Shown one piece after another: positions 61,837-64,000 of a stretch of 64,000 nt of DNA. Source of the DNA: Chryseobacterium koreense CCUG 49689. Lineage in GTDB: Bacteria > Bacteroidota > Bacteroidia > Flavobacteriales > Weeksellaceae. The position numbers and the translations under genes were made by a program. The stretch lies in the NCBI RefSeq assembly GCF_001045435.1, contig NZ_LFNG01000003.1, positions 1 through 64,000 on the forward strand. Reading direction: 5' to 3'. A model generated the notes under the pieces. The model saw only the letters and a program-made list of their open reading frames with translations, was not told the origin of the DNA and did no database searches. Within the stretch, counting starts at the first letter, position 1; every line of letters begins with the position of its first letter.

Positions 61837-62679
61837 TCATGAAAGTTCATCCAACACGATTTTCCACAGTTTCTTGTTAAAACTTCGAAAAAAATTGATG
61901 TGCCCGATCTCTCCTTTCGGCGATTCAGAAACTTTGACTTCGCGATAGGTTTTCTTCAGGTTGGGATAACCTCTGTTCATAAGGCTTTCCATGCCTTTCA
62001 GCGTTACCCATGGATCATCTTCTGCATGAATGATAAAGGCTTCCTGGGTTAAAGTTTTAGAAAAATCCTCCTCGATTTTCTCAAAAAGTCTGCGGGTGGA
62101 TTTCTTGTTTAAGATCAGGGTTTTCCAGTCATAAGCTGCTCCTTTCGGCAAAGATTCCCCCAAAGCAAAAGTGTGTGCCGGAAAATATCCGAACAGATTG
62201 CTGGTGAGCGGAAGCGCAATCCCGAAACCAAAAATCGCTTTAACCGCCACTTTCCAAGGGAGATTTCCGATGTAGGCATCTTGAGTTCCCACAAATATAA
62301 ATTTCTCAAAAATGCGGGAGTCTTTATTCATCCCCAGAATCAACGCGCCCACCGAATGACCAAGGCAAAATTTTCGGTAATCAGGATAGTTTTCCTGAAT
62401 ATAATTGGTCAAAGTTCTAAAATCCTCAGTTCCCCAAATCCTCATCGAAGCTTTGAATCCTCTCAATTTTTCAGGTTTTGACTCGTTGATTCCACGATAA
62501 TCATAGGTTAAAACCGTAAAACCATTTTCGGCAAAATATTTGGCGAAGGAAAAATAGATTTGCTGTTTGACCCCGGTCGCAGAGTTGACGAGCAAGAGCT
62601 TTCCGTTGGGATTTGCGGGTTCGAAAAGTTTGACAGAAAGCGGGAAACCATCTGCGGTTTTTAGGACTAAATCTTTCAT
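61837..62679 (-). CDS. Alpha/beta hydrolase
   Basis: This is a 280-residue protein from ATG 62679 (MKDLVLKTADGFPLSVKLFEP); a longer frame to 62718 adds 13 weak residues. It has the nucleophile elbow GHSVG (Ser109 in GHSVGA), the acid in HAEDDPWVT and the His in EIGHINFF, with NSATGVKQQIYFSFAKYFAENGF providing the oxyanion region. Serine hydrolase chemistry is clear; the substrate is unknown. It is a single gene, with spacers on each side. Confidence 0.88.
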   Translation of the reverse strand: MKDLVLKTADGFPLSVKLFEPANPNGKLLLVNSATGVKQQIYFSFAKYFAENGFTVLTYDYRGINESKPEKLRGFKASMRIWGTEDFRTLTNYIQENYPDYRKFCLGHSVGALILGMNKDSRIFEKFIFVGTQDAYIGNLPWKVAVKAIFGFGIALPLTSNLFGYFPAHTFALGESLPKGAAYDWKTLILNKKSTRRLFEKIEEDFSKTLTQEAFIIHAEDDPWVTLKGMESLMNRGYPNLKKTYREVKVSESPKGEIGHINFFRSFNKKLWKIVLDELS

Positions 62680-62782
62680 TTTTAAGGAAAATCCACTCGT
62701 GAGGGAGCGGATATTCATTTTTCAAAATTAGGGATTTACCTTCGGTAAAAAGAAAATTTCGGTATGTGGAAAATAGGAATTT

Positions 62783-63427
62783 CTATTGCTCAATTTCCAT
62801 TTCAATAAATTCAGAAACAATTTTCACCGGCGCATTATTTTGGTCAAAGCCAATATAAGTTGCATAAAAACCTTCGCCATAACCCGTTTCAAAGGCCATG
62901 ATGTTTCCGGGTTTTTCCTCTTGAGGTTTCAGGATGGCGAACTGGTCAATCGCGCCGTTGTCATCAAAAAAATACGGATGAAAAAATTCCTCATAAATTC
63001 CCATGAAATCATCGCCTTTTTTTTGGAACAAATCTTTTTCCAAATGGTTCAGTCCCGCCTGAGTTTCTAGATCCATGAAGCACCCCATTCCGCTTTCCAC
63101 GGGATATCCGAAAATCTCGCCATCCTTTAATTCTTCTGGATTTTCTCCTGATCGGGTAGCCAATTTCCATTCCGAAATTTCTGTGTCAGAAAAAACAATT
63201 TCCGCATAGGCAATGCAATTGCTGTCTTTTTCTTTATGTACAAATGCCGAAAATTCACCGATTGGGAAAGTGGTTTCAAACGCGGGCATTTCGCCGGTGG
63301 TCAGCGGATCTGAAGCAACCAGTTGACCTGTCGGAAGTACTATTTTTCCAACTTCAAATGTTTCGATCAACGGACTTTCCACAAAATTTTTGTGGAAGAG
63401 TTTGGCGATATTTTCGAGGTGTTTCAT
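62783..63427 (-). CDS. DUF4241-family protein
   Basis: This is a 214-residue protein from ATG 63427 (MKHLENIAKLF). It contains VGKIVLPTGQLVASDPLT, ETTFPIGEFSAFVH and YPVESGMGCFMDLET, the DUF4241 pattern, and ends in ETGYGEGFYATYIGFDQNN, an active-site-like Gly/Asp-rich stretch. There is no signal or TM. DUF4241 occurs in some toxin/immunity neighbourhoods, but no toxin gene is nearby here. Function unknown. Confidence 0.82.
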   Translation of the reverse strand: MKHLENIAKLFHKNFVESPLIETFEVGKIVLPTGQLVASDPLTTGEMPAFETTFPIGEFSAFVHKEKDSNCIAYAEIVFSDTEISEWKLATRSGENPEELKDGEIFGYPVESGMGCFMDLETQAGLNHLEKDLFQKKGDDFMGIYEEFFHPYFFDDNGAIDQFAILKPQEEKPGNIMAFETGYGEGFYATYIGFDQNNAPVKIVSEFIEMEIEQ

Positions 63428-63500
63428 ATACAGTGATATTAAGGACAAAGGGAATACACTAATGAAGGACTTTGGAAGACCTTGGAAGTTCCATGAAATT

Positions 63501-64000
63501 TTAAAGTGTTTTCAGTTTTTCTTCCAATAAAGCGATTTTTTCCTGGGCGTCTTTTTGCTTTTTCAATTCGGTATCTACCACATTTTGCGGAGCTCCCGCC
63601 ATGAATTTTTCGTTGGAGAGTTTCTTTTCTACGGAAATTAAAAACCCTTTTAAATGCTGCAGTTCTTTTTCAGTTTTATCTTTTTCTTCGGCCAAGTCTA
63701 TGTTTTCACTTAATGGGATGGAAACTTCAGTTGCTCCGACCAGGAAAGTGAAACTCGGTTTCTCCGTTTTCTGTCCGAAATGGATTTCAGAAATGTTCGC
63801 CAATTTTTTCACCAAATCTTCATTGGCAAAGGAATTGGAATTCGTGAAGACATCAACATTTTCTCTTGGCGAAATTCCTTTTGACTGACGGTAATTTCGC
63901 ACACCGGAAATGATTTCTTTCGAGGTTTCAAAATCTCTGACTAAATCATTATTAAAAGAATCTGCTTTTCTCTGTTGTGAAATCACCAAAGCGTTTTCCG
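63501..64000 (-). CDS. valS: Valyl-tRNA synthetase, C-terminal part (runs off the window)
   Basis: The frame enters from the right edge and ends at 63501. The ~166 visible residues finish the anticodon-binding domain (FETSKEIISGVRNYRQSKGISPRE) and contain the C-terminal coiled-coil arm (EEKDKTEKELQHLKGFLISVEKKLSNEKFM, then AGAPQNVVDTELKKQKDAQEKIALLEEKLKTL). The AGAPxxVVxxEr motif is a ValRS hallmark. The catalytic HIGH and KMSKS motifs lie outside the window. Confidence 0.95.
   Translation of the reverse strand, partial: ENALVISQQRKADSFNNDLVRDFETSKEIISGVRNYRQSKGISPRENVDVFTNSNSFANEDLVKKLANISEIHFGQKTEKPSFTFLVGATEVSIPLSENIDLAEEKDKTEKELQHLKGFLISVEKKLSNEKFMAGAPQNVVDTELKKQKDAQEKIALLEEKLKTL

Overview
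The window is from a flavobacterium-like member of Bacteroidota, probably the Chryseobacterium/Kaistella (Weeksellaceae) group. The evidence is several promoters of the TTG-N19/20-TAnnTTTG type, a T9SS sorting domain, a SusC/SusD pair, the Bacteroidetes-type Tra set (DUF4134/DUF4133/TraG/TraJ/TraK/TraM/TraN), short leaders without Shine-Dalgarno, and a short MenE. The genus is inferred from general gene style only; no marker was searched.

Region 1 (1-28.5 kb) is an AT-rich conjugative element, probably an ICE. At the far left is the end of an IS21-family insertion sequence: the istB tail plus four 24-bp terminal repeats. It has cut off the 5' end of a T9SS-secreted surface protein gene. That gene overlaps, by ATGA junctions or longer overlaps, a small membrane protein gene, an accessory mobilization gene and a MOBP relaxase gene. 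A nearly gapless transfer operon follows: ParA-like TraA, a single-TM protein, TraE, TraF, the VirB4-like ATPase TraG, four exported proteins (three of them related), TraJ (VirB6-like), TraK (VirB8-like), a TraL-position protein, TraM (VirB10-like), TraN (VirB9-like), a VirD4-type coupling protein and an M23 peptidase. The accessory part holds an unknown acidic protein, a RadC-JAMM protein that looks fused to a second gene, a lipoprotein, and a giant Toprim + N6-methylase + SF2 helicase protein. The most unusual feature is a complete J-domain (DnaJ-like, with HPD) embedded in the TraG ATPase.

Region 2 (28.5-32.9 kb) is a metal/metalloid cargo on the minus strand. One operon encodes an ArsR-family repressor, a MerT-MerP fusion and a Cys-rich small protein. 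The other encodes ArsR, a DUF6428-like protein, an ArsC-like LMW phosphatase and an ACR3 arsenite pump. Each operon has a palindromic operator lying over the predicted -33 TTG. A tRNA-Gln(TTG) gene, whose 3' end points towards the cargo, follows at 32.9 kb and is a plausible right boundary of the element. No integrase is visible.

Region 3 (33-64 kb) is higher-GC core chromosome: recA, an alkyltransferase-like protein, a deoxyhypusine-synthase-family enzyme, a GreA/GreB-family factor, arfB, menE, argS, a SusC/SusD pair, rnhB, yidC, pyrG, a YceI protein, radA, acpH, a DUF6702/HupE/M1-peptidase cluster, groES-groEL, an arginine decarboxylase, thiamine pyrophosphokinase, a cobalamin adenosyltransferase, an alpha/beta hydrolase, a DUF4241 protein and the 3' part of valS. 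Within it sits a REP/RAYT module. A perfect 33-bp palindrome occurs three times, two copies flank a REP-associated tyrosine transposase exactly, and one of these forms the last codons and stop of radA. A 21-bp tandem repeat with mutually complementary units lies downstream of groEL.
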